Source of the DNA: Bacillota bacterium
GTDB lineage: Bacteria > Bacillota > Clostridia > Oscillospirales > Ruminococcaceae
Direction of reading: 5' to 3'
Length of the DNA: 64,000 bases
Assembly: GCA_023388515.1 (NCBI GenBank)
Contig: JAEWGD010000036.1
Coordinates: 179,494 to 243,493, forward strand
Shown: one piece after another, positions 27,496 to 36,127 of the stretch
Position numbering within the stretch: the stretch's first letter is position 1
Layout: every line of letters starts with the position of its first letter
Program-made: the position numbers and the translations under genes
The notes under the pieces: model-generated
What the model saw: only the letters and a program-made list of their open reading frames with translations
Databases searched by the model: none
Told to the model about the DNA's origin: nothing

Positions 27496-28116
27496 GTGGC
27501 TGAACAGGTTTTTCCTACAAAAGGTAACTTAATACAAACACGAAAACTTCTTTCTATATCAAATTTGGGGTATGAACTTCTTGACAGGAAAAGGAACATT
27601 TTAATCCGTGAGATGATGCAGATGATTGAAGATGCAAAGTCAATAAGGGGAGTTATTGAGGAAACATATGTCAAAGCCTATGATGCTTTACAAGACGCTC
27701 ATATTACTTTGGGAGTAATTGATGAGATTGTTAAGGGGGTTCCGATTGAAAATGGGATAAGCGTTACTTATAGGAGTGTTATGGGTGTGGAAATACCTAA
27801 GGTATCGCTTGAAAAGGCTAAAAGGGGAAATCCTTACGGCTTTTATATGACCAATAGTGAACTCGATAATGCGTATGTTTGCTTTAACAAGGTTAAGGAA
27901 ATGACTGTTGTTTTAGCAGAGGTTGAGAACGGAATATTTCGTTTGGCAACTGCTATTAAGAAAACGCAAAAAAGGGCGAACGCTTTAAAAAATATCCTCA
28001 TTCCAAGATTTGATGGTATGGTTAAATACATTTCCGATAGCCTAGAGGAAAAGGAACGTGAGGACTTCTCGAGGCTAAAGGTTATAAAAACGATGAAGAG
28101 AAAACGTGGTGATTAA
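27496..28116 (+). CDS. atpD: V-type ATP synthase subunit D
   Basis: 206 residues from a GTG start after AGGAGGGG. It opens with FPTKGNLIQTRKLLSISNLG and ends in long helices with KKTQKRANALKNILIPRF, the antiparallel coiled coil of the central shaft. Last gene of the operon. Confidence 0.95.
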   Translation: MAEQVFPTKGNLIQTRKLLSISNLGYELLDRKRNILIREMMQMIEDAKSIRGVIEETYVKAYDALQDAHITLGVIDEIVKGVPIENGISVTYRSVMGVEIPKVSLEKAKRGNPYGFYMTNSELDNAYVCFNKVKEMTVVLAEVENGIFRLATAIKKTQKRANALKNILIPRFDGMVKYISDSLEEKEREDFSRLKVIKTMKRKRGD

Positions 28117-28152
28117 TTCACTGCAAAAGCTTTATTAAATTTGGCAAACAAA

Positions 28153-28181
28153 AGGTTGCGTAGTTTAAACCTATGCAACCT
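28153..28181 (+). terminator. hairpin after the V-ATPase operon
   Basis: AGGTTGCGTAG and CTATGCAACCT form an 11-base stem with one G-U pair and a 7-base loop. It lacks a good T-run, so termination is uncertain. Confidence 0.45.
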
Positions 28182-28224
28182 ATATATTTGTGATAATTAT
28201 GATGTAGTTTATCTGAAAAAACAC

Positions 28225-28253
28225 TTGACAAAGCTTGAACAATGTGATAAAAT
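28225..28253 (+). promoter_or_regulatory. tRNA-Arg promoter
   Basis: TTGACA, 17 bases, TAAAAT with extended TGA; strong, as expected for a stable RNA. The tRNA begins about 50 bases later. Confidence 0.75.
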
Positions 28254-28311
28254 AGATAAGTAAGATTTTAGTTAATTCAACGTTACTTGCAAGAATCTTA
28301 TCTTTTCAAAT

Positions 28312-28388
28312 GTGCCTATAGCTCAGCTGGATAGAGTGATTGGCTACGAACCAATAGGCCGGGGGTTCGAATCCCTCTAGGCACACCA
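28312..28388 (+). tRNA. tRNA-Arg (anticodon ACG)
   Basis: 77 nt with CCA encoded. The acceptor stem is GTGCCTA/TAGGCAC; D arm AGCTCAGCTGGATAGAGT; the anticodon loop CTACGAA sits between ATTGG and CCAAT; and the T arm is GGGGGTTCGAATCCCTC-like. The ACG anticodon, with A34 normally converted to inosine, reads CGU, CGC and CGA codons. A terminator follows at once. Confidence 0.95.
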
Positions 28389-28392
28389 ACGT

Positions 28393-28430
28393 AAAACAGC
28401 CGTTTGTAGAAATACAGATGGCTGTTTTTA
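28393..28430 (+). terminator. terminator of tRNA-Arg
   Basis: AACAGCCGTTTGTA and TACAGATGGCTGTT form a stem over GAAA, followed by TTTTTATG. Confidence 0.85.
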
Positions 28431-28472
28431 TGCCTTGAAAAATGAAATAATTCAATTATAATTCAACTTTTT

Positions 28473-28685
28473 GGTTGTGTACTAAATATGTACTTTCCAT
28501 AAATCAACACACCAGCCGAACTCAAGAATATTAATAACAAGACCGATGACAATATCATGCATTTCTTGTGATTTAGAGAAGCAGATAGATTTGCGTGTTA
28601 ATCTTTTAATTCTAGTTCTGAGTGTGAGATTTTTTCTTTCAATATTACTTCATTATACCACAAAATACATCTTTAGTACATAACC
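28473..28685 (-). mobile_element. 213-bp MITE-like, internally deleted IS1-family element
   Basis: The ends are inverted repeats of about 25 bases: GGTTGTGTACTAAATATGTA at 28473 and, on the other strand, GGTTATGTACTAAAGATGTA from 28685. Inside, the minus strand of 28497-28645 matches the 3' end of the IS1-type insB gene at 63194-63342 with about five differences. It still encodes most of the C-terminus LRTRIKRLTRKSIC...EFGWC. Before it a TATAATG box remains from the element's 5' end. So the middle (insA and most of insB) is deleted. No target duplication is clear. Confidence 0.8.
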
Positions 28686-28748
28686 AAAATTTAATTTTCA
28701 CTTGCAATTTTTAAATGGCTGTGATATAATGATACTGTTAAATTTAAC

Positions 28749-28834
28749 AAGGGGAGCTTACTGTTTGTAGGCTGAGAGGAAATGAATTGACATTTCGACC
28801 CAAAACCTGATTTGGATAATGCCAACGTAGGGAC
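28749..28834 (+). promoter_or_regulatory. TPP riboswitch (THI element)
   Basis: All conserved blocks are present: GGGGAGC, GGCTGAGAGG, CGACCC, ACCTGAT, GGATAATGCCAACGTAGGGA. It sits directly before thiW and is followed by an intrinsic terminator, so high thiamin pyrophosphate should stop transcription. Confidence 0.97.
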
Positions 28835-28855
28835 ATATTTGAAGTATTATACTTT

Positions 28856-28884
28856 GGTGTGCCTTTATTTGCACACCTTTTTTT
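28856..28884 (+). terminator. riboswitch-controlled terminator
   Basis: GGTGTGC/GCACACC stem, 8-base loop, seven T. It is the expression platform of the TPP riboswitch. Confidence 0.85.
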
Positions 28885-28927
28885 ATTTAAAATTATGTCC
28901 TAAAACTTAATTTAGGAGGAAATAAAA

Positions 28928-29425
28928 ATGAAAGTAAATGTAAAAAAATTAACGCTAGCTGGTATGCTAGTCGCTGTGGGGGTTGTTTGTTCGCCTTTAA
29001 GTCTGCCAATTGGTGTCGCAAAATGTTTTCCTGTTCAGCACATAATTAATGTAATTGCTGGCGTTTGTCTAGGGCCTTTTTATGCATTAGCAATGGCGTT
29101 TTCAACAAGCCTTTTACGAAATATTTTTGGAACAGGCAGTATTCTTGCTTTTCCTGGAAGTATGTGTGGTGCGTTCCTGTGTGGCTATATGTATAAAACT
29201 TTCGGCAAGCTACCACTCGCCTATCTCGGTGAGCTAATCGGCACAGGAATCATAGGCTCATTGCTTGCTTTTCCACTTGCAAGTTTCGTTCTTGGTAGCA
29301 AGGAAGTAGCACTATTTACCTTTGTTCTACCATTCAGTTTAAGTTCCATTGGCGGAACTATTATCGCAGTATTTATATTGACGTGTTATATGAAATTTAC
29401 AAAACCTATAAAAAATGAGATATAA
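28928..29425 (+). CDS. thiW: thiamin-precursor ECF transporter S component ThiW
   Basis: 165 residues, ATG after TAGGAGGAAA. Five to six hydrophobic helices are seen. LTLAGMLVAVGVVCSPLS, FPVQHIINVIAGVCLGPFYA and GTGSILAFPGSMCGAF match ThiW. ThiW takes up a thiazole or other thiamin precursor together with the energy-coupling module, which is not in this window. Control by the TPP riboswitch confirms the thiamin link. Confidence 0.92.
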   Translation: MKVNVKKLTLAGMLVAVGVVCSPLSLPIGVAKCFPVQHIINVIAGVCLGPFYALAMAFSTSLLRNIFGTGSILAFPGSMCGAFLCGYMYKTFGKLPLAYLGELIGTGIIGSLLAFPLASFVLGSKEVALFTFVLPFSLSSIGGTIIAVFILTCYMKFTKPIKNEI

Positions 29426-29652
29426 TGCGTATGTAAAAATGGGTTTGTGTATCATAATTGTTGAAAAAGCATCTACTATTAGAACCACCTAATTTACAGA
29501 GGGCATATTATTTGTAACTTATGCTTATTGTGCAAAATTAATAGTTTGTTCATTGTTTGTTCATTTCTATCTATTATAATATGAATATACAAATTTAAAA
29601 ATTGAAATCCTTATTTAATTTTTTTATTTTTTTAAAAATATGAGGTGTGTTA

Positions 29653-30189
29653 ATGCTAAAAGCAATATTCTCTAAAAAAAATCTAGAAGAGCATTTATAT
29701 TTTAAAACGATAGAAGACATTATATTTAGCGATGAAATTCAACAGCTAAAACAATATCAACATCATATATCAACAACAAGATTTCAACATTCACTTAATG
29801 TTTCATATTATAATTATCTGTTTTGTAAACGGTTTAATTTTGACGCAACAGCAGCTGCAAGGGCAGGGCTTTTACATGATTTATTCTACTATAATCGAAA
29901 AGAATATACCCGTGAAATTGGTGAGAAAAGACATATTGCAAGGCATCCTCAAATTGCTCTAAAAAATGCGTCGGATAGATTTGATATTGGTCATATTGAA
30001 AAGGACATTATACTTAAACACATGTGGCCTTTTACGTTGTCGATGCCGAAATATAAGGAAACTTACGTCATAATCCTGATAGATAAATACTGTGCAGTTA
30101 TGGAGTTTTTTGCTCCTTATTTGTCAAAATTTAAACTTAAAAACAATAAACATATAAATAAAATAAAAACAGCAACACTAGCCAAATAA
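29653..30189 (+). CDS. HD-domain phosphohydrolase
   Basis: 178 residues. The ATG at 29653 follows GAGGTG by five bases. HD-domain features are TTRFQHSLNVSYY (first His), ARAGLLHDLFYYNR (His-Asp) and a later His in HIARHPQIAL. Such proteins hydrolyse phosphate esters or nucleotides; the substrate is unknown. Cytoplasmic. It has its own 220-bp upstream gap and its C-terminal codons overlap the terminator shared with lysA. Confidence 0.85.
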   Translation: MLKAIFSKKNLEEHLYFKTIEDIIFSDEIQQLKQYQHHISTTRFQHSLNVSYYNYLFCKRFNFDATAAARAGLLHDLFYYNRKEYTREIGEKRHIARHPQIALKNASDRFDIGHIEKDIILKHMWPFTLSMPKYKETYVIILIDKYCAVMEFFAPYLSKFKLKNNKHINKIKTATLAK

Positions 30190-30208
30190 GGCTGGGTTGC
30201 TGTTTTTT
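30167..30208. terminator. bidirectional terminator
   Basis: AACAGCAAC...GTTGCTGTT with inner CTAGCC/GGCTGG pairing and A- and T-runs on both sides. It serves the HD gene and the minus-strand lysA. Confidence 0.8.
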
Positions 30209-30236
30209 ATTATCATTTTTTTAAAAAATATTCCGA

Positions 30237-31541
30237 CTAAATATCTACATCATTTCTGATAATATCATCTAATGTTTCTCTTTTTACAACCACATGAGCC
30301 CTGTTATCATTTACAAAAACGACAGCAGGCTTTGTAATTCTGTTGTAGTTTGACGACATTGAATAATTGTATGCACCCGTCGCAAGCACTGCAATAGTGT
30401 CCCCTACCTCAACATCTTGTATCTTCATGCCCTCACCGATAAGGTCGCCACTTTCGCAACATTTACCAGCAATTGTAACTGTTTTATTTCTCTCAAGATT
30501 AGCTTTATTCGCTACAACAGCCTCATATTCAGCCTGATACAAAGCATATCTTGGATTGTCATTCATTCCCCCATCTATGGAAACATATGTCCTAATGTTC
30601 GGAATTTCCTTTATTCCACCAACTGTGTAAAGGGTAATGCCCGCTGGTGCTACAATTGAACGACCTGGCTCAATAATAATAAACGGTTGTTTAATATTCA
30701 ACTCATTGCTTTTTGTCTTAATTACTTTTGAAACCTTTTCCATATAAGTATTAAATGGGGATGGCTTGTCGTTTTCCACATACTTTATGCCAAATCCACC
30801 ACCAAGATTGAGTTCGTCAATCTCATAGTTAAGTTCATTCTTAATCTTTGCAATAAAATCAAGCATAACAGATGCCGCAAGTTCAAACGGTTCAACATCA
30901 AATATCTGTGAACCAATATGGCAATGCAACCCTTTCAACTGGATATTTTCATAAGCAACTGCCCTTTTGACAGCCTCAAAAGCTTCTCCAGTTTCTAAAG
31001 CAAATCCAAACTTACTATCAATCTGCCCTGTCCTTATAAAGTCATGAGTATGAGCGTTAATTCCTGGCTTAATTCTAAACATTATTCCAACAGTAACGCC
31101 TTTGTCTTTAGCGATTCTATCAAGTCTTTCTAACTCATAAATATTATCAACAATTATTCTTCCAACCTTTGATTCAATTGCATACTCAAGTTCTTCATCA
31201 GTTTTATTATTGCCATGAAAACAAATTTTTTCAGTATCAAATCCAACCTTCATAGCAGTGTAAAGCTCACCTATTGACACAACATCAAGCCCCATGCCCT
31301 CTAGTTTCATCACTCTGCACATATGAAGACAGCTAAACGCCTTGCTAGCATAGCAAACTAAGCCCTTGCCATCATAATATTTATCAATACTATCCTTAAA
31401 GCTTCTACAAGCCTTTTTAATCATCACTTCATCCATAACATACAAAGGAGTACCAAAATCCTTCGCAAGCTCAACTGTGTCGATATTGCCTATTGTCATA
31501 TGCCCTTTTTCATTTACTGATAAATTTTCTGATACAAACAT
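30237..31541 (-). CDS. lysA: diaminopimelate decarboxylase
   Basis: 434 residues from the ATG at 31541, seven bases after AAAGGAA; a TTG six bases earlier is too close. It is a fold-III PLP enzyme: YASKAFSC with the PLP Lys, HCHIGSQIF, LNLGGGFGIKY, EPGRSIVAPAG, and CCESGDLIGEG near the end. It converts meso-diaminopimelate to L-lysine. It lies downstream of engB on the same strand with a 28-bp gap. Confidence 0.97.
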   Translation of the reverse strand: MFVSENLSVNEKGHMTIGNIDTVELAKDFGTPLYVMDEVMIKKACRSFKDSIDKYYDGKGLVCYASKAFSCLHMCRVMKLEGMGLDVVSIGELYTAMKVGFDTEKICFHGNNKTDEELEYAIESKVGRIIVDNIYELERLDRIAKDKGVTVGIMFRIKPGINAHTHDFIRTGQIDSKFGFALETGEAFEAVKRAVAYENIQLKGLHCHIGSQIFDVEPFELAASVMLDFIAKIKNELNYEIDELNLGGGFGIKYVENDKPSPFNTYMEKVSKVIKTKSNELNIKQPFIIIEPGRSIVAPAGITLYTVGGIKEIPNIRTYVSIDGGMNDNPRYALYQAEYEAVVANKANLERNKTVTIAGKCCESGDLIGEGMKIQDVEVGDTIAVLATGAYNYSMSSNYNRITKPAVVFVNDNRAHVVVKRETLDDIIRNDVDI

Positions 31542-31568
31542 ATTCAAATTCCTTTCACAAATATTATG

Positions 31569-32246
31569 TTAATTTTCATAATTGCTATCATCATCGTTAT
31601 AATCTTCGCCCTCAAAATCTTCATCTATTTCTTCATCTATTTCATCATCATTTTCAAGCTCATCATAACTAGCAAGCTCTTCTACTATTCCCCTTAGCAC
31701 GTCAACGCCCTCAAAGGTTTGAGATGAAAACGGAATAACATTAATTTCATGAAAACAAGGTATCTCATCTTCAAAACTGCTCATACGCTTTGTCCTCTGA
31801 GTTTTATTAAGCTTATCTGCCTTTGTCAGCACGATAACGAACGGTACTTCCGTGTCAATAAGATAGTTTATCATACTAATATCATCAGCCGACGGTGCAT
31901 GACGCATATCCACAAGCATAAACACAAGCCTAATATCACGTTCAGAGTTTAGGTATCCCTCAATTAGCTTTGACCAACGCTGTTTTTCTGTTTTTGAAAC
32001 CTTTGCATAGCCATATCCTGGCAAGTCCACAAAATATACATTTTCTAATGCATAAAAGTTAATCGTTGCCGTTTTACCAGGAACTGAACTTACCCTAGCC
32101 AATGATTTCCTGTTGAAAAGCTTATTTATCAAGGTTGATTTTCCAACATTAGAACGTCCTGCAAAAGCTATTTCAATCTTCTCACAAGGAGGTATTTGTG
32201 AAAACTTTCCAAACGAAGTATGAAATTCTGCTTTATTAAAATCCAT
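31569..32246 (-). CDS. engB: ribosome biogenesis GTPase EngB/YsxC with an acidic tail
   Basis: 225 residues, ATG after GGAGGTG. The G domain covers about 1-195: GRSNVGKST (G1), GKTATINFY, DLPGYGYAK (G3), TKADKLN (G4). Residues 196-225 are an unusual extension made almost entirely of Glu, Asp and Asn (for example EEIDEDFEGEDYNDDD). EngB proteins are normally about 195-200 residues. It supports assembly of the large ribosomal subunit. The conserved order lon-engB is kept (18-bp gap). Confidence 0.95.
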   Translation of the reverse strand: MDFNKAEFHTSFGKFSQIPPCEKIEIAFAGRSNVGKSTLINKLFNRKSLARVSSVPGKTATINFYALENVYFVDLPGYGYAKVSKTEKQRWSKLIEGYLNSERDIRLVFMLVDMRHAPSADDISMINYLIDTEVPFVIVLTKADKLNKTQRTKRMSSFEDEIPCFHEINVIPFSSQTFEGVDVLRGIVEELASYDELENDDEIDEEIDEDFEGEDYNDDDSNYEN

Positions 32247-32264
32247 TAATACACCTCCAAAAAA

Positions 32265-34652
32265 TTATGTGTTAACCGTTGTAGAACTAGCTGTTTCATC
32301 AGGCAAAATATTATCTTTATCCTTTGTAAGTGCATTTTCCAACACTTCCTCAAGTTTACTTACAAAAATAAATTCCAAATTATCCTTAACAACGTCCTCA
32401 ACTTCAGACAAATCACCCTTATTTGCCTCAGGAATAATTACTGTTTTTATCCCCTCTTTATATGCTGCCATAGTTTTTTCTCTTAGCCCACCGATGGGCA
32501 AAACTCTACCATGTAGCGTGATTTCACCCGTCATAGCAACATCACTTCTCACAGGAATTCCCGATAACGCCGACACCATAGATGTAACAATCGTAACGCC
32601 CGCTGATGGACCATCCTTAGGAACTGCTCCCTCAGGTGCATGAATATGCAAATCCTTTTCCTTATAGAAATTTTCATTAATGTTGTATTTATCAGAAATA
32701 CTTCTAACATAGCTCACTGCAATCTTTGCACTTTCCTTCATAACATCTCCAAGCGAACCCGTTACCTCAACAGTTCCCTTACCACTTAATGTAACAACCT
32801 CAAGTGGCATAATTACCCCGCCTACTGAAGTCCATGCAAGTCCATTAACCACACCAACAGCATCTTTTCTGCTCATGAAATCAGGTAAGTACTTCTTTCC
32901 ACCCAAAAACTTTTCTATATTTTTATCTGAAAAAACCACTCTTTTAGCAGTTTCAGAAACAATTTCCTTAGCTGCTTTTCTACATAATGAGGCGATTTTT
33001 CTCTCAAGATTTCTAACACCAGCTTCCCGTGTATATGAATCTATCAAGGCATAAATCGCACTCTCATCAAACTTCACCTGTGTTCCTTTTAAGCCATTTT
33101 TCTTAATCTGCTTAGGAACAAGATAGCCTTTAGCAATGTGGAATTTTTCCTCCCTAGTATAGCTTGTTATTTCAATAACTTCCATTCTATCAAGCAGTGG
33201 TGACGGAATTGTTTGCGTAGTATTAGCCGTCGTTACAAATACTGTCTTGCTTAAATCAAATGGAATTTCAATATAATGATCCCTAAACTCCTTGTTTTGC
33301 TCACTATCCAAAACTTCAAGCATAGCAGAAGCAGGGTCACCTTTATAATCATTACCCATCTTATCAATTTCATCAAGCAAAATAAGAGGATTATTCGTTC
33401 CAGCACTAATCATAGCATTAATTATTCTACCAGGCATAGCCCCTACATACGTCTTTCTATGCCCTCTAATATCGGATTCGTCCTTAACTCCACCCAAAGA
33501 AACCCTTGCATACTTTCTTCCTAAGGATTTTGCAATCGAGCGTCCAATTGATGTTTTACCCACACCAGGTGGCCCAACAAGGCAAATAATCTGTCCAGTA
33601 ACGTCCGGCATAAGTGCATGAACAGCAATGCTTTCAAGCACCCTTTCTTTAACCTTTTTTAGTCCATAATGGTCTTTATCAAGCGTCTTTTGTGCTTTGT
33701 TTATATCAATCTTCGTCTTTGAGCTTTTATTCCAAGGCAAATCAAGGCAAATATCCAAGTAATTTCTAATTACATATGACTCCTGTGATGTTGGTGGCAT
33801 CTTATTAAGACGTTCAGCCTCTTTCATAAGCTTTTTAGCATTCTCATCTGAAAGATTCAATTCCTCAATTTTCTCAAAATACTCATAAAGTTCATCTTGT
33901 CCACTATCATCTTCACCAAGATGTGATGAAATAACCCTCATCTGTTCACGCAAATAATACTCTCTTTGTCCCCTATTTACATTTTCCTTAACTTGCTCTT
34001 GAATTTGATTTTCAATTTCCAGTACCTCAATTTCTTTTACCAGAAACCCATAAATCATACTTAATTTTATAAGAATATTATCCTCTTCAAGCAATGACTG
34101 CAAGTCTGTATAATGCAAATTTATATTATAAGCGATATTTTCAAACAGCTGTTTCGGGTCGTCCTGCACCATTACAGAATTCATTAACTCTTTTGGCATT
34201 CTAGGAATTAACGCACTATACCTCTCAAAAACGTCCTTTATCGAGCGAGTTACAGCTAGAATTTCTATCTCATCAGTATCAATGTTTTTACTGTCTGGAA
34301 TTTGCTCTACTTGCGTTTTTAAATACTTACCGCTATTATCAAAATCTACAATTTTAGCCTTATATATCCCCTCAACAAGCACCCTCAATATATTATCAGG
34401 AGTTTTCAAGGTTTGCCTTATTTCCGCTACAACTCCAAATTCATAGACATCATTCCTGCTTGGATTTTCTTCAAAAATATCCCTTTGAGCTACAAGAAAA
34501 ATTTTTCTATCTCCCTTAATAGCCTCCTCAACAGCCTTCGTTGATATATCCCTTGCTATATCAAAATGTATTACCATTTTAGGAAAAAGAACCATACCAC
34601 GCATTGCAATAGTGGGCATAAACAAGCTTTTACTTTCCTTATTGGTTTCCAT
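32265..34652 (-). CDS. lon: ATP-dependent protease Lon
   Basis: 795 residues. The ATG at 34652 follows GGAGG; an earlier in-frame start 24 codons upstream lacks a ribosome site and adds a non-family tail. LAN domain at the N-terminus (PTIAMRGMVLFPKMV), AAA+ module with GPPGVGKTSIGR and ILLDEIDK, and protease domain with the catalytic Ser in GPSAGVT and the Lys about 43 residues later in REKTMAAYKEG. It degrades misfolded cytoplasmic proteins. Own promoter at 34759-34787. Confidence 0.98.
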   Translation of the reverse strand: METNKESKSLFMPTIAMRGMVLFPKMVIHFDIARDISTKAVEEAIKGDRKIFLVAQRDIFEENPSRNDVYEFGVVAEIRQTLKTPDNILRVLVEGIYKAKIVDFDNSGKYLKTQVEQIPDSKNIDTDEIEILAVTRSIKDVFERYSALIPRMPKELMNSVMVQDDPKQLFENIAYNINLHYTDLQSLLEEDNILIKLSMIYGFLVKEIEVLEIENQIQEQVKENVNRGQREYYLREQMRVISSHLGEDDSGQDELYEYFEKIEELNLSDENAKKLMKEAERLNKMPPTSQESYVIRNYLDICLDLPWNKSSKTKIDINKAQKTLDKDHYGLKKVKERVLESIAVHALMPDVTGQIICLVGPPGVGKTSIGRSIAKSLGRKYARVSLGGVKDESDIRGHRKTYVGAMPGRIINAMISAGTNNPLILLDEIDKMGNDYKGDPASAMLEVLDSEQNKEFRDHYIEIPFDLSKTVFVTTANTTQTIPSPLLDRMEVIEITSYTREEKFHIAKGYLVPKQIKKNGLKGTQVKFDESAIYALIDSYTREAGVRNLERKIASLCRKAAKEIVSETAKRVVFSDKNIEKFLGGKKYLPDFMSRKDAVGVVNGLAWTSVGGVIMPLEVVTLSGKGTVEVTGSLGDVMKESAKIAVSYVRSISDKYNINENFYKEKDLHIHAPEGAVPKDGPSAGVTIVTSMVSALSGIPVRSDVAMTGEITLHGRVLPIGGLREKTMAAYKEGIKTVIIPEANKGDLSEVEDVVKDNLEFIFVSKLEEVLENALTKDKDNILPDETASSTTVNT

Positions 34653-34758
34653 ATTACCTCCATTTTTGCACTGTAAATCTAATTCAATTATCAGAATAAA
34701 TGCAGTTCTATTACGACAAATCATTCTCTATTTCAACATATTTTATAGTTGCATATAC

Positions 34759-34787
34759 ATTATATCTTAATTCTATATATTTTGCAA
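34759..34787 (-). promoter_or_regulatory. lon promoter
   Basis: Minus strand TTGCAA, 17 bases, TATAAT. It lies about 107 bases before the ATG, after the clpX terminator. Confidence 0.65.
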
Positions 34788-34803
34788 GTACCAAAAATAC
34801 ATC

Positions 34804-34838
34804 TTAAAAATCCCCATGAGAAGTTACTCATGGGGATT
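34804..34838 (-). terminator. terminator between clpX and lon
   Basis: Twelve-base stem AATCCCCATGAG/CTCATGGGGATT, then TTTTTAAG on the minus strand. It separates lon from the tig-clpP-clpX unit. Confidence 0.8.
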
Positions 34839-34844
34839 AATTTG

Positions 34845-36116
34845 TTAACTACTTCTAGCAACACGCTTTTTTTTACGAGTAATTACTGGTTTAGCTTTAT
34901 CCAAAACGCTATCTGCTGTAATTGTTACGGACTTTATATTTTCATCAGACGGAGCGTCAAACATCACATCCATGAGGATTTCTTCTAGTATTGTACGCAA
35001 TCCCCTTGCACCAGTTTTTTGCATAATAGCTTTTTTTGCGATTTCAATCAAAGCGTCATCATCAATAATAAGTTCGATATTATCAAAAGAGAACAATTTT
35101 TTATACTGCTTTATAAGAGCATTTTTAGGCTCTGTCAAAATCTTTATCAAAGCACCTTCATCCAATTCATCTAAAACAGCCATTATTGGCAATCTTCCTA
35201 CCAATTCAGGCACAAGCCCAAACTTCACCAAATCCTGTGGCAAAGCTTTTCTAAATACATTATGCATCTTCTCTTTTTTTGTGGCAACATCAGCTCCAAA
35301 CCCAATTGCTGAGGAATGTATTCGTTTAACAATTGATTTTTCCAAGCCATCAAAAGCACCACCACAAATAAATAAAATATTCTTTGTATTAATGTGAATA
35401 AACTCTTGATTAGGATGCTTTCTTCCACCTTGAGGAGGCACATTTGAAACCGTACCCTCAATAATTTTCAAAAGCGACTGCTGAACACCCTCACCACTTA
35501 CATCACGAGTCAACGATGTGTTTTCTGATTTTCTAGCAATCTTATCAATCTCATCAATATAAATTATGCCCTTTTCTGCTGCCTCAACATTAAAATTAGC
35601 TGCCTGAACAAGACGTAACAACACATTCTCAACGTCATCACCAACATAGCCAGCCTCTGTGATAGTCGTAGCATCGGCAATAGCAAACGGTACATCAAGG
35701 ATTTTAGCAAGGCTTTGTGCTAGAAATGTCTTTCCAACTCCAGTAGGACCTAAAAGTAAAACATTACTTTTCTGCAACTCAACATCTTCGCCATCATCCT
35801 GACTTAAAATCCTCTTATAATGATTATAAACAGAAACAGCCAATGCTATTTTAGCTGAGTCCTGACCGATTACATATTCATCAAGAACCTCTTTAATCTC
35901 AGCAGGCTTTAGAAGATTTATCTCATCAGTCTTATTGCCAAAATTACTATCACCAGTTTTTGACTTCTTTTTTACCGATAAAGGTCCTGAAATCAGCTCA
36001 TAGCAGTAGCAAACGCACTCATCACAAATATTTGTATCACCTGCGGAAAACATACTCTGAACCTTGCTTTCACCCTTGCCGCAGAAATTACATTTTCTAA
36101 ACCCTTTATCTGCCAT
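34845..36116 (-). CDS. clpX: ATP-dependent Clp protease ATP-binding subunit ClpX
   Basis: 423 residues. N-terminal zinc-binding domain with CNFCGK and CDECVCYC; P-loop GPTGVGKTFLAQ; IIYIDEIDKIA Walker B; VGRLPIMAVLDELDE towards the end. It unfolds substrates and feeds them to ClpP, which is encoded 11 bp upstream. Confidence 0.98.
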   Translation of the reverse strand: MADKGFRKCNFCGKGESKVQSMFSAGDTNICDECVCYCYELISGPLSVKKKSKTGDSNFGNKTDEINLLKPAEIKEVLDEYVIGQDSAKIALAVSVYNHYKRILSQDDGEDVELQKSNVLLLGPTGVGKTFLAQSLAKILDVPFAIADATTITEAGYVGDDVENVLLRLVQAANFNVEAAEKGIIYIDEIDKIARKSENTSLTRDVSGEGVQQSLLKIIEGTVSNVPPQGGRKHPNQEFIHINTKNILFICGGAFDGLEKSIVKRIHSSAIGFGADVATKKEKMHNVFRKALPQDLVKFGLVPELVGRLPIMAVLDELDEGALIKILTEPKNALIKQYKKLFSFDNIELIIDDDALIEIAKKAIMQKTGARGLRTILEEILMDVMFDAPSDENIKSVTITADSVLDKAKPVITRKKKRVARSS

Positions 36117-36127
36117 TAAGCACCAAC

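Noticed and set aside
28440..28472. Attachment site of an integrated element at the tRNA-Arg 3' end
   Set aside because: No direct repeat of the tRNA end and no integrase nearby; the DNA there is explained by the tRNA terminator and the MITE.
30417..30659. Plus-strand ORFs inside lysA, lon, clpX, priA and the radical SAM gene
   Set aside because: Antisense shadows of well-supported genes, without ribosome sites or family motifs.
34653..34724. 24-codon N-terminal extension of Lon
   Set aside because: The ATG at 34652 has a strong GGAGG and begins the standard Lon N-terminus; the extension has neither.
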